A DNA stretch of 9,173 nt from Planctomycetales bacterium (lineage in GTDB: Bacteria > Planctomycetota > Planctomycetia > Isosphaerales > Isosphaeraceae). Location of the stretch: contig DAHZZC010000616.1 in assembly GCA_027435495.1 (NCBI GenBank), positions 1 to 9,173 of the forward strand, read 5' to 3'. The notes under the pieces are model-generated. The model was not told the DNA's origin, did no database searches, and saw only the letters and a program-made list of their open reading frames with translations. Below, in pieces: positions 1-7,499 of the stretch. Position 1 is the stretch's first letter; every line of letters starts with the position of its first letter. The position numbers were made by a program, and so were the translations under genes.

Positions 1-76
1 CTGGGCGTGCCGGACGGCCTGGGGACCGTGGCGGCGGCCGGGCCGGCGGGCGGATACTTCTCGGGTCGGGGGGTCG

Positions 77-1072
77 ATGGGAGACGTCGCAATTGTGGGA
101 GCCGGCGGCATGGGCACCGCGCTCGCCCTGTTTTTCGCCCGGGCGGATGATGGCGTCCGGATCTGGGCCCGCGACCCGGCCCGCGCTCGCGAGATCCAGC
201 TCGACCGCGTCAATCGCCGTCATCTCCCGGGGATCGCCATCCCGGAGCCGATCCGAATCACGGCCGACGCGGGCGAGGCTCTCCAGGGCGCCGGGTTGAT
301 CGTCGCCTCGGTGCCGACCTCGTACCTCCGCGAGACCCTGGGCCGGCTCGCGAGCCAGGTCGCGCCGGGAGTTCCGGTCCTGAGCGTGGTCAAGGGGATC
401 GAGTTCGGCACGTTCGCACGCCCGAGTCAGATCGTTGCCGAGGTGCTCGGACCCCGGCCGATTGCCGTGCTGAGCGGGCCGAGCCACGCCGAGGAACTGG
501 CGCGGGGGCTCCCGGCTTCGGTGGTCGTCTCGGGAGCCGACCCTCGGCTCAACGAGGAAGTGCGCGACCGCCTGAGCCACGCCTCGCTCCGCGTCTACAC
601 CAGCAGCGACGCCCTCGGCGTGGAACTGGCGGGTGCCTTGAAAAACATCCTGGGGATCGCGGCGGGGATTTGCGACGGCCTCGGTTTCGGCGATAATGCC
701 AAGGCGGCCCTCCTGACGCGGGGCCTCGTCGAAATCGCCCGCCTGGGCGTCGACCTCGGGGCGCGGTTCGAGACGTTCTATGGCCTGGCAGGTGTGGGGG
801 ACGTCGTGACGACCTGTTACAGCCCCTACGGCCGAAACCGGGCCGTCGGCGAGCGAATCGGTCGGGGCGACTCGATCGATCGCGTCCTTGGCGACATGGT
901 CAATGTCGCCGAGGGGGTGCCAACCACGCGGAGCGTCCACCACCTCGCTCAGAAACGAGGGGTGGAGATGCCGATCACCGCGGAACTCTACCGGGTCCTC
1001 TTCGAGGCAAAGCCGCCCCGTCTCGCGGTGACCGACCTGATGGAGCGGAACCCAAAGCGAGAGTGGGACTAG
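77..1072 (+). CDS. gpsA: Glycerol-3-phosphate dehydrogenase [NAD(P)+]
   Basis: This cytosolic enzyme reduces dihydroxyacetone phosphate to sn-glycerol-3-phosphate, the backbone for phospholipids. At 331 aa it has the usual family length. The N-terminal Rossmann fold shows the dinucleotide loop GAGGMGTA at residues 8-15. The family motifs follow in order: SVVKGIE with Lys106, GPSHAEE near 134-140, GALKNI with the probable catalytic Lys189, GLGFGDNAKAAL near 201-212, and GDVVTTCYSPYGRN near 241-254, which corresponds to the substrate-binding GDLxxTCxSxxxRN. VAEGVPTT at 277-284 matches the conserved C-terminal VxEGxxT. The ATG is preceded by a G-rich stretch (about 66-72) that could serve as a weak ribosome binding site, and the Rossmann motif begins right after it, so the start is well placed. 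The DUF1802 gene follows after 4 bp, which suggests cotranscription. No key residue is missing. Confidence 0.96.
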   Translation: MGDVAIVGAGGMGTALALFFARADDGVRIWARDPARAREIQLDRVNRRHLPGIAIPEPIRITADAGEALQGAGLIVASVPTSYLRETLGRLASQVAPGVPVLSVVKGIEFGTFARPSQIVAEVLGPRPIAVLSGPSHAEELARGLPASVVVSGADPRLNEEVRDRLSHASLRVYTSSDALGVELAGALKNILGIAAGICDGLGFGDNAKAALLTRGLVEIARLGVDLGARFETFYGLAGVGDVVTTCYSPYGRNRAVGERIGRGDSIDRVLGDMVNVAEGVPTTRSVHHLAQKRGVEMPITAELYRVLFEAKPPRLAVTDLMERNPKREWD

Positions 1073-1076
1073 AACC

Positions 1077-1682
1077 TTGACCACGCCGTCCGGATCTTGC
1101 GGAGTCGCCTTCAAGGAGTGGGCCGGGGTCTGCGAGGCTCTCGGCCGCGGCCGACAGTCGATCCTGCTCCGCAAGGGGGGAATCTCCGAGGACTCCGGCG
1201 CGGGCGCCTTTGTCCCCGAGCATCCCGCGTTCTGGCTCTTCCCGACCGCCGTCCACCAGGCGCAGCAGGGGCTCCGCGACGAGTCGCCAACGCTCGCGAC
1301 CGGACCAACCGTCCCCATCCGCCTGCTGGCACGGGTCGAGCATGTTCGCCGGGTGGTCGACGAGGCGTCTCTCCCTGCGCTCGAGAATTTCCACATTCTC
1401 ACCCCCGAAACGGTCCGCAACCGGTTCCATTACCGGGAGCCCGGGCTCTGGATCCTGATCGTCCGGATCTGGCGGCGCGACCCGCCCATCGCGATCGAGA
1501 CGACGCCCGGACAGGCCGGTTGCAAGACCTGGGTGACCCTTGACCAACCCCTGCCAATGGACGGAATGACCCCGGTCCTGGACGATCGCGAGTGGGCCGC
1601 GGTGGCGTCCCGGCTCGCTTGCATCCTCGACGGTGCGGGAGATCGCCCGGCCGCAATCGACCGCGGCATCGGCGCCGAGTGA
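1077..1682 (+). CDS. DUF1802 family protein, function unknown
   Basis: A 201-aa protein that I recognise as DUF1802. The cues are an N-terminal FKEWAGVCEALGRGRQSILL (residues 12-31), then RKGGISE (32-38), the signature HPAFWLFPTAVHQ (49-61), and a later CKTWVTLDQPLP (149-160). It has no signal peptide or membrane helix, so it is probably cytosolic. The molecular role is not known. From memory the family has been noted beside restriction-type endonuclease domains, but nothing in this window supports such a role. The start is a TTG four bases after the gpsA stop. No ATG or GTG lies in frame before the conserved FKEW motif, so TTG is the only reasonable start. The motif order is complete and I see no frameshift. 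Tight spacing to gpsA suggests a shared transcript and perhaps translational coupling. Confidence 0.85.
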   Translation: MTTPSGSCGVAFKEWAGVCEALGRGRQSILLRKGGISEDSGAGAFVPEHPAFWLFPTAVHQAQQGLRDESPTLATGPTVPIRLLARVEHVRRVVDEASLPALENFHILTPETVRNRFHYREPGLWILIVRIWRRDPPIAIETTPGQAGCKTWVTLDQPLPMDGMTPVLDDREWAAVASRLACILDGAGDRPAAIDRGIGAE

Positions 1683-1693
1683 GCGTCTCCAGA

Positions 1694-1710
1694 CCGGCCA
1701 CTTCGGCCGG
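1694..1710 (+). other. GC hairpin between DUF1802 and rhomboid genes
   Basis: A perfect 6-bp inverted repeat, CCGGCC-ACTTC-GGCCGG, sits in the 52-bp gap between the DUF1802 stop and the rhomboid start. No T-run follows, so it is not a classical intrinsic terminator. It ends 10 bases before the rhomboid ribosome binding site. It could stabilise mRNA ends, attenuate, or mean nothing in DNA this GC-rich. Confidence 0.3.
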
Positions 1711-1720
1711 ATGGGGCTCC

Positions 1721-1726
1721 GGAGGG
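1721..1726 (+). promoter_or_regulatory. Ribosome binding site fixing the rhomboid start
   Basis: GGAGGG lies 8 bases before the ATG at 1735. This strong Shine-Dalgarno match selects that ATG over the longer in-frame GTG at 1633, which would overlap the DUF1802 gene by 50 bp and add 34 residues of unlikely composition. Confidence 0.75.
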
Positions 1727-1734
1727 TAGATTTG

Positions 1735-2961
1735 ATGCGGCGATGGCTGATCCGCGAGGCCCGGGAGTTCCCGGCGACGACCGCCGTCTGGACCACCTGG
1801 ATCGTGGTCTTCGCCGCGATGACCGCCGACCACATGGCCTCCGGCGAGCCGCTCTCGGCGACTCGCTGGCTGTTCTTCGGCTTTGACGGCGGTGTAGGGT
1901 TCGGCGACCTCACTCTCGACGACCTGGCACGCGGCCAGTTCTGGCGGCTGATCACCTGCAACTTCCTGCATTACAGCCTGACTCACCTGGCCCTCAACGC
2001 AATCGCGATGTATCAGGTGGGAAGCTGGATCGAGTCGACCTATGGCCCCCCGCAGACGCTCTTCCTCTTCGGGCTGACCGGCGGGGGCGGCAATCTGATC
2101 TCCTCAGCCGCGCGATACGGCCTGGGACTGAGCCGCGAGGTTCACTCCGCCGGGGGCTCGGTGGCCATCATGGGGCTGGTCGGGCTTTGCGCCGTCGCCG
2201 GCTGGCGGGCGGGCGATGCCGAGGGGCGGCGACTCTTCCGGCTGATGGTGGTCTTCATCGTCCTGACAGCCGCCCTCGGCGCCGCCTTCCCCCAGACCAT
2301 CGACAACTGGGGGCACGGCGGCGGGCTGATCGTTGGCCTCGCCGCCGGACTGGTGCACGGAAACCTGGTCGGACGCGTCGGGAAACCTTCGGCGTCGGGT
2401 GCTGGCGCGGCGATGGTCTTGCTCTTCGTCGGGTCGGCCGTGGCTCAGTACGCGGCCGATCGCCGCGATTCCCCGGCCCGGTTCGAGCGGACGCTGGTCC
2501 GGCGCTCGGGCTATCTGACCCGAGCCGCCCGTGAGCTGCACTGGCTCCGCCGATCCAACCCGCCGCGCGACCATCTCACCATCGCCGCGAAGTGGCTGAA
2601 GGTTCTGGACGAGCTTCTCGACCGCCCCGGCCGGGTCGAGGCCGCCGCGATCCGGCCGATCCTCGACGAGGCCTGCAACGGCACGTTGCCGCCCGGGCGC
2701 CGTCGCGAGCTGGACCAGCACATCCAGCGGCTCCTCGACGCGATCCAGCGGCGATACGACCACGACCGCGACCGACTCCGCGACCTCCGAGGGTCCAAAC
2801 GGACGCCGGGACATCCCTCGCCAGACGTACGTGGAGATACAGCGAACGCCGACCGGCGTCTCCAGGCAACCGAGGAAAGCGATCGAGGGACGCATGCCGA
2901 TCCGTCCACCGGGCCGCGAACCGATCTTCGGGCGATACCAGATTCTCAACCCGATCTCTGA
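1735..2961 (+). CDS. Rhomboid family intramembrane serine protease with C-terminal cytoplasmic tail
   Basis: A membrane-embedded serine protease that should cleave transmembrane helices of other proteins. With the start at 1735 it has 408 residues. Hydrophobic segments lie near residues 14-33, 72-95, 105-121, 138-157, 168-185, 195-210 and 223-241, which fits the six-helix rhomboid core plus an extra helix. FLHYSLTHLALN (78-88) supplies the helix-2 His84 and Asn88 that shape the oxyanion region. The catalytic serine is Ser142 in AGGSVAIMG and the catalytic histidine is His194 in NWGHGGGLIVG, so the protease should be active. After the last helix about 165 residues follow. The tail is Arg/Asp/Glu-rich, with a helical segment near 330-370 and a low-complexity end, which is longer than in a minimal rhomboid. 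The last 22 codons overlap the downstream pseudokinase gene in another frame. Substrate unknown; that neighbour is a candidate. Confidence 0.9.
   Translation: MRRWLIREAREFPATTAVWTTWIVVFAAMTADHMASGEPLSATRWLFFGFDGGVGFGDLTLDDLARGQFWRLITCNFLHYSLTHLALNAIAMYQVGSWIESTYGPPQTLFLFGLTGGGGNLISSAARYGLGLSREVHSAGGSVAIMGLVGLCAVAGWRAGDAEGRRLFRLMVVFIVLTAALGAAFPQTIDNWGHGGGLIVGLAAGLVHGNLVGRVGKPSASGAGAAMVLLFVGSAVAQYAADRRDSPARFERTLVRRSGYLTRAARELHWLRRSNPPRDHLTIAAKWLKVLDELLDRPGRVEAAAIRPILDEACNGTLPPGRRRELDQHIQRLLDAIQRRYDHDRDRLRDLRGSKRTPGHPSPDVRGDTANADRRLQATEESDRGTHADPSTGPRTDLRAIPDSQPDL
2885..2889 (+). promoter_or_regulatory. Ribosome binding site of the pseudokinase gene, inside the rhomboid reading frame
   Basis: GAGGG lies 4 bases before the ATG at 2894, within the rhomboid coding sequence. 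It supports 2894 over the upstream GTG at 2831 and places initiation before the rhomboid stop, which is the arrangement of translationally coupled genes. The spacing is a little short, so the support is moderate. Confidence 0.5.
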
Positions 2962-4546
2962 TGACCCAACCCTCTACCGGGCGCGCGACCTCCGACTCGG
3001 TCAGATCGTGGCGATCAGGTTCCTGGAGAGTCCGGGTCCGATCCTCGGGGACATCCGGGCCGCGGCCCGGGTGCGTCATCCCAACGTGGCCGCCGTCATC
3101 GACGCGAAGGCGGCCGGCGGATTCGCCGGCCTCGTCTGGGAATACGCCGAGGGGATCAACCTCCAACAGGCCATCCACCAGCGCGGTCCGATGCCGGTTG
3201 CCGAGGCCCTCGACCTCCTGATCCAGGCGGCGAAGGGGCTCGCGGCGGCCCACGAGCGACAGGTCTTCCACGGTGCCTTGAAGCCTTCCCAATGGCGGCT
3301 GGACCCGGCTGGAACCCTCCGGCTGACAGGTCTGGGCGGCTCGCGGCTCACGATCCCGATGGAGCTCCGGGCGGATGTCGACATCGGCCGGCTCGGCGGC
3401 CTGCTCCACTTCCTGCTCATCGGCCGAGAGCCCTTCCCGATGGCCTCGCCCGACGATCGATGGTCGCCCGCCACCGATCGGCCCGCGCCCGAGATTCGCA
3501 TCCACCGGCCCGATCTCCCCTCACCCCTCGTCGACGCCTACCGGAAACTCATGGCCCCGCGACCCGAGGACCGTCCCCAATCCATGGCCGATGTGGTCGC
3601 CATGCTCGAATCGTGCCGTCTGGCGATTTCGGGCGATCGGCCGAAGCCGACGACGATCGGCCCCGAGTTCGACCTCTCAGGTCTGGGGATCGAGTCGGGT
3701 TCGGCGTCCTCGCCGCTGACCACGCCCAACCATCCGATCGGCCCGCCGCTCCGAGGACACGGGCGCAAGGTCGCCGGTCTCTCGGTCGGGGCCGCCCTCG
3801 CGATGCTGGCGATCATCGGGCTGATCGTTTCCAGGCGGCCGAACCCGATCCCGCCGGCGGCCCCGATCAAGGGGCCCGCGAAGACAACCCCAGCCCCACC
3901 TCCCGCGCCGGTCTTCGGCGAGCCGAGGACCCTCTACGCCGGTCCCGCCGACGCACCCCGATGGATGCTCGCCTCGCGACGCCCGGTCCCAGGCAAGAAC
4001 GTCCAGCCCGACGGCCTGAATCCGCACGGTTCCGGAAGCTACCTCGTCGCCTACCGGCAAAAGCTCGGCGACTTCATCCTCGACCTCGATTACCGTCTCG
4101 CACCGGGCGGCGATTCGGGCGTCTTCGTCCGCGTCGGAAACCTCGACGACCCGATGCGCACGGGACTGGAAATCTCGATCAACGACAAAGACGGCACGGG
4201 CCTCGACGCGCCTGGGGCCATCCGGAGAATGGTCGGAACGTCCACGAACGCACGCAAGCCGGCCGGCCAGTGGAACCACCTGACGATCACCGCAATCGGG
4301 CCGACGATCGCCGTCTCGCTCAACGGACGAGCCGTCTCCCGAATCCAGCTCGACGAGTGGACGACGCCCGGCCGACGACCCGACGGAACACCCCACGACT
4401 GGCCCGGCCTTGATCCCGCCCGCCTCCCGAGGACCGGTTTTCTCGGCTTCCAGGACCTGGTTGGCGATTGCTGGTTCCAAAACGTCCTAGTGAAAACCCC
4501 ACCCCCTCGTCGCGATGAGTCCCGACGGCCGGATCTCGGAGAATGA
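2894..4546 (+). CDS. Membrane-anchored pseudokinase fused to a DUF1080 domain
   Basis: A 550-aa protein in three parts. Residues 12-245 follow the Hanks-type kinase fold: FGRYQIL start, ARVRHPNV at 58-65, and a C-lobe ending in RPEDRPQSMADVVAML. The catalytic positions are gone. VAIK is VAIR (Arg42), the alpha-C Glu aligns with Asp53, HRDxK is HGALK (126-130, no catalytic Asp), and DFG is GLG (146-148). The activation segment is very short with no APE. A membrane helix spans about 293-313, followed by a Pro-rich linker (about 317-340). Residues 344-535 match DUF1080 (a beta-sandwich glycan-hydrolase-like or lectin-like domain): GDFILDLDYRLAPGGDSGVF (392-411), GLEISIND, KPAGQWNHLTI, GFLGFQD and FQNVLVK. 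Expected topology is pseudokinase in the cytoplasm and DUF1080 outside, so it may pass sugar or surface signals inward. The start at 2894 follows GAGGG at 2885-2889; a GTG at 2831 would add 21 residues. Confidence 0.85.
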   Translation: MPIRPPGREPIFGRYQILNPISDDPTLYRARDLRLGQIVAIRFLESPGPILGDIRAAARVRHPNVAAVIDAKAAGGFAGLVWEYAEGINLQQAIHQRGPMPVAEALDLLIQAAKGLAAAHERQVFHGALKPSQWRLDPAGTLRLTGLGGSRLTIPMELRADVDIGRLGGLLHFLLIGREPFPMASPDDRWSPATDRPAPEIRIHRPDLPSPLVDAYRKLMAPRPEDRPQSMADVVAMLESCRLAISGDRPKPTTIGPEFDLSGLGIESGSASSPLTTPNHPIGPPLRGHGRKVAGLSVGAALAMLAIIGLIVSRRPNPIPPAAPIKGPAKTTPAPPPAPVFGEPRTLYAGPADAPRWMLASRRPVPGKNVQPDGLNPHGSGSYLVAYRQKLGDFILDLDYRLAPGGDSGVFVRVGNLDDPMRTGLEISINDKDGTGLDAPGAIRRMVGTSTNARKPAGQWNHLTITAIGPTIAVSLNGRAVSRIQLDEWTTPGRRPDGTPHDWPGLDPARLPRTGFLGFQDLVGDCWFQNVLVKTPPPRRDESRRPDLGE

Positions 4547-4626
4547 GAAGAAAGCGGATGGCAATTGAAAAGATCCCGGGCCCTCGCCACATAAAATGAA
4601 TCTTGAATCCACTCTTCCACAAGCTC
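4547..4626. other. Convergent intergenic gap
   Basis: About 80 bp lie between the pseudokinase stop and the kinase stop on the opposite strand. The stretch is more AT-rich than its surroundings. It contains GGGCCC and CCCGGG palindromes next to short A/T runs, but no stem-loop with a T-tract on either strand. Both converging transcripts must end near here, but I cannot point to a clear intrinsic terminator. Confidence 0.4.
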
Positions 4627-7467
4627 TCAGCGGGAGAACGGATCGGCGGGAAACCCGATGTCTCCGACGATCGCCCGATACTCGGGCCTCGATCGAAACG
4701 GGGCGAGGAGCGGGTCATCGTGGAAGTCGGTGACATCCCGAAACCCCGCCTTGATCGCCTCGCGAAGGGTCGCCAGGGCATGCCGGGTAAACCGGCGTCG
4801 GCGTGAGGCGGCGACGGTCGCGTTTGGCGCGGCGACGGCGTCGAGAATATAACGCCCGTACTCCCGAGCAATCTCGACCAGGACCACAGGGTCCGTCGGG
4901 GCCTCGCGGTCGGCCTCTCGACGGAATCGATCAGCCTCCGCCGCGAGTCCACGCGCGGCCAGCTCCTCCGAAAGCAAGCGACGCACAATAAACAAGTAAG
5001 CACGCACTTCGACACTACCAGGTGCCTTCGCGAAGGCTTGAGCGTACAGGCGTTCCGAGCGGCGGAGCCACTCGAGATCAAGTCGTCCGTCGTCGCGCTC
5101 GCGGTGTCCGGCAAGTTGCCAGCAGGCCAGGGCGTAGGCGCTGAGATGATCCGCGGGAAGCGGACGGATCGCGGCGATCGCGCCATAAAGCTCGACGATC
5201 CGCGCTGGCACGGCCCATCGGATCGCGGCAAAGCGGGCAGGATCACTGTCGGTCGCCGCCGCACGATTGTGGAGGACCCGGGCCAGAGCGAGCCGGATCG
5301 TCAGGCGCCGCGAGGCGAGCAGGTCGCTCCGGGCGTCGATCCGCTCCAGCACGCGCTCACACTGCTCGTAGGCCGCGAGGGCCTGGGCGGGAGCCTCGGC
5401 GCCAAAATGGCGCAGGCCCAGCTCCTCATACGCGAGATAAAGTTCCCAGTCCCGGGTAAAGTCATCGGGGCTCTCGCGATGAAGGGCCTCAAAGAGCGCG
5501 ACCGCTCGCCGGCCCGCGGCAATCGCGTCATCGAGCCGGTTGACGGCCGGCAATACCCGGCAGAGATACCGTTCGGTGGCGGCCAGCAGGTGTCGCGTTC
5601 CAGAGTCGGGGCCATGATCCCGCAGAATTCTCTCACTGGCTTCTCGCGCGCGGTCGAAGGCCGCGATCGACTCGCCGGGTCTCCCGAACTCGAAATAACG
5701 TTCACCCACGAGGTATTCATTCTTCGCGAGCAGACCATCGACCTCCAAACGAGCCTCCGCTGGCGCCTCGGGTCGGATCTGTCTGAGTACCTCCGACGAC
5801 CGCCGAACCGCCTCCCGGCCGGCTTCGAAATCGCGGGAAATCTGGATGATCAACTGGAGCGAATGCGCCAGGTATCTCCCGTTCTCAAAGGTCGGTTCAC
5901 GAGCGAAAAGACGCTCCGAAACAGCGATCGCCTGCCGGGCGGCCGCGACGGCGGCGACCGACTCGCCAGTCGCGGACTGAATCCGCGCCAGGGCGTGATA
6001 CGCCTCGACAAGCTGTCCCTGAAGCCTCGGCTCCTCTTCCAGGTCGACAATCAGCCGCTGAGTCTCGCGAAGGCCGGCCTCGATCAGGGACCGAAGATAC
6101 GGCCGAAGCTCCTCCTCACGCAACGGAATCTGGTCAACGCCCTGCTGAAGCAGAAGGTTACGGATCGCGACCACCGCCCGGCCAAACGAGCGCTCAGCCC
6201 GGTCGCGATCCGTCCGTGCGGCCGACTCGGCCCGGGTGGCGCGAACCGCCTGCCAGGTGCTGGCGACCAGACCCGCCCCCAGCGCGACCAGAAACGCCGC
6301 CGCCCAGGGATTCCGGCGGCACCATCGAACCAGCCGCTCGCCCAACGAGACCCGACGCGCCCGGATCGGACGATTTTGCTGAAACCGACGCAGGTCCTCG
6401 GCCAGCTCGCCGGCCGTCGCGTACCGGGCCGAAGGGTCGGCGGCGATCGCCTTGTGGACGATCGTCTCCAGGTCACGCGGGACGCCCGGCGCCACCTGAC
6501 CCAGCCGAGCCGGCGCAGCGATCCGAACCCGCTCGATCAGCGCGTAGCGATCCGAGGCCGTGAACGCCGGCCGCCTCGCGATCAACTCGTAGAGCGTCAG
6601 GCCCAGGCTGTAAATGTCCGACCGGCGATCGCAGGCCCCACGGAACCGCTCCGGGGCCATGTACCGGATCGTCCCGAGAACGTCCTCGCTTCGGGTGAGG
6701 TCGTCGCCATCCGACGTCTTCGCCAGCCCAAAGTCGGCCACCCAGACATCGCCCGCCTCGTCCCGCAGCAGGTTCGACGGCTTGATGTCGCGGTGCAGAA
6801 TCCCCTGAGCGTGGGCGTGATCGAGCGCCTCGGCCACCTGCTCCCCGATCCAGGCGATCTCGCGAGCCGAGGGCCGGTTTTGTGCAGTCCGCCGCCATTC
6901 GACCAGCGCCCGGTCGAGCCCGCGGCCGTCGATAAACTGCATCACATAGTAACAACACCCTTCCTGTCGACCCACGCCGAAGACCGGGACTATTCGAGTG
7001 TGATGCAGACGGGCGGCGGCCCGGGCCTCACGCTCAAATCGGAGGATATGCCGCGGGTCGTCCACGATCAGAGCCGCCAGCACCTTCAGCGCGACCCGGC
7101 GATTCAGCGCCAGATCCTCAGCCTCGTAAACGACGCCCATGCCCCCGCGGCCCACCTCGCGGAGGATGCGGAAGCCTGATATCTCCGGCAACGGAGCGGG
7201 CTCAAGAATTGGCGGATCCTCGGTGCCCTCGCGAATGGCCGGCGGTCCCGCGGCCCGAAGCCGTTCGATCAGCGAGGCGTCGCGTTCGTCGACCGCCGTC
7301 GACGTCTCGATCGAGGACGCCGACCCATCGACGATGGCCAGCCTATCCAGAGTGCGCCGGCAATCCTCGCAGCCCTCAAGGTGATTGACGATCCGTTCGC
7401 TTTCGGGAGCGCCCGGAACCTCAACGAGAAATCGCTCCAGCTCCTGCCGGGACGGACAGCCCATCAT
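4627..7467 (-). CDS. Ser/Thr protein kinase with zinc-binding head, membrane helix and TPR tail
   Basis: A 946-aa membrane kinase predicted to phosphorylate Ser/Thr of target proteins. The N-terminus has an anti-sigma-type zinc motif, H29-x3-C33-x2-C36, with Cys4 as a possible fourth ligand. The kinase domain (about 98-362) is complete: GRGGMG loop 106-111, VALK Lys128, alpha-C Glu147, HRDIKPSN 225-232, DFG 245-247 and APE 271-273. One membrane helix lies at about 386-406. The remaining ~540 residues are Ala/Glu/Arg-rich helical repeats; TPR-like pairs are clearest near 482-520, 576-615, 624-663 and 672-711. The kinase domain should be cytoplasmic and the TPRs extracytoplasmic. The ATG at 7467 (followed by another ATG) is preferred because CPSRQELERFL begins right after it; an in-frame TTG at 7482 adds five residues. 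The sigma factor gene lies 32 bp upstream on the same strand, so the two form an operon. The kinase or its zinc head may control that sigma factor. Confidence 0.92.
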   Translation of the reverse strand: MMGCPSRQELERFLVEVPGAPESERIVNHLEGCEDCRRTLDRLAIVDGSASSIETSTAVDERDASLIERLRAAGPPAIREGTEDPPILEPAPLPEISGFRILREVGRGGMGVVYEAEDLALNRRVALKVLAALIVDDPRHILRFEREARAAARLHHTRIVPVFGVGRQEGCCYYVMQFIDGRGLDRALVEWRRTAQNRPSAREIAWIGEQVAEALDHAHAQGILHRDIKPSNLLRDEAGDVWVADFGLAKTSDGDDLTRSEDVLGTIRYMAPERFRGACDRRSDIYSLGLTLYELIARRPAFTASDRYALIERVRIAAPARLGQVAPGVPRDLETIVHKAIAADPSARYATAGELAEDLRRFQQNRPIRARRVSLGERLVRWCRRNPWAAAFLVALGAGLVASTWQAVRATRAESAARTDRDRAERSFGRAVVAIRNLLLQQGVDQIPLREEELRPYLRSLIEAGLRETQRLIVDLEEEPRLQGQLVEAYHALARIQSATGESVAAVAAARQAIAVSERLFAREPTFENGRYLAHSLQLIIQISRDFEAGREAVRRSSEVLRQIRPEAPAEARLEVDGLLAKNEYLVGERYFEFGRPGESIAAFDRAREASERILRDHGPDSGTRHLLAATERYLCRVLPAVNRLDDAIAAGRRAVALFEALHRESPDDFTRDWELYLAYEELGLRHFGAEAPAQALAAYEQCERVLERIDARSDLLASRRLTIRLALARVLHNRAAATDSDPARFAAIRWAVPARIVELYGAIAAIRPLPADHLSAYALACWQLAGHRERDDGRLDLEWLRRSERLYAQAFAKAPGSVEVRAYLFIVRRLLSEELAARGLAAEADRFRREADREAPTDPVVLVEIAREYGRYILDAVAAPNATVAASRRRRFTRHALATLREAIKAGFRDVTDFHDDPLLAPFRSRPEYRAIVGDIGFPADPFSR

Positions 7468-7499
7468 GGCGTGGTCTCGCAAAATCGATGCGGGGCGGA

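Noticed and set aside
1..76. The 3' end of an upstream gene, such as plsY, before gpsA.
   Set aside because: All three forward frames are open, but 76 bp is too short to recognise a product, and the frame with a nearby stop (148-150) would overlap gpsA by 74 bp.
1633..1734. A 34-residue N-terminal extension of the rhomboid from a GTG at 1633.
   Set aside because: It overlaps the DUF1802 gene, and GGAGGG sits at good spacing before the ATG at 1735.
975..1986. Minus-strand frames of 195-328 codons across the gpsA/DUF1802/rhomboid junction.
   Set aside because: They overlap three recognised + strand genes and show only composition-driven sequence.
2104..3505. Long minus-strand open frames opposite the rhomboid and pseudokinase genes.
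   Set aside because: They are mirror frames of well-supported genes with low-complexity Arg/Gly/Pro translations and no recognisable motif.
4547..4626. Bidirectional terminator in the convergent gap.
   Set aside because: GGGCCC and CCCGGG are palindromes without a loop, and no stem followed by a T-tract is visible on either strand.
5038..7179. A 713-codon open frame on the + strand opposite the kinase gene.
   Set aside because: It is antisense to a clear kinase with intact motifs, its translation is Arg/Pro/Gln-rich with no domain, and long antisense frames are expected at this GC content.
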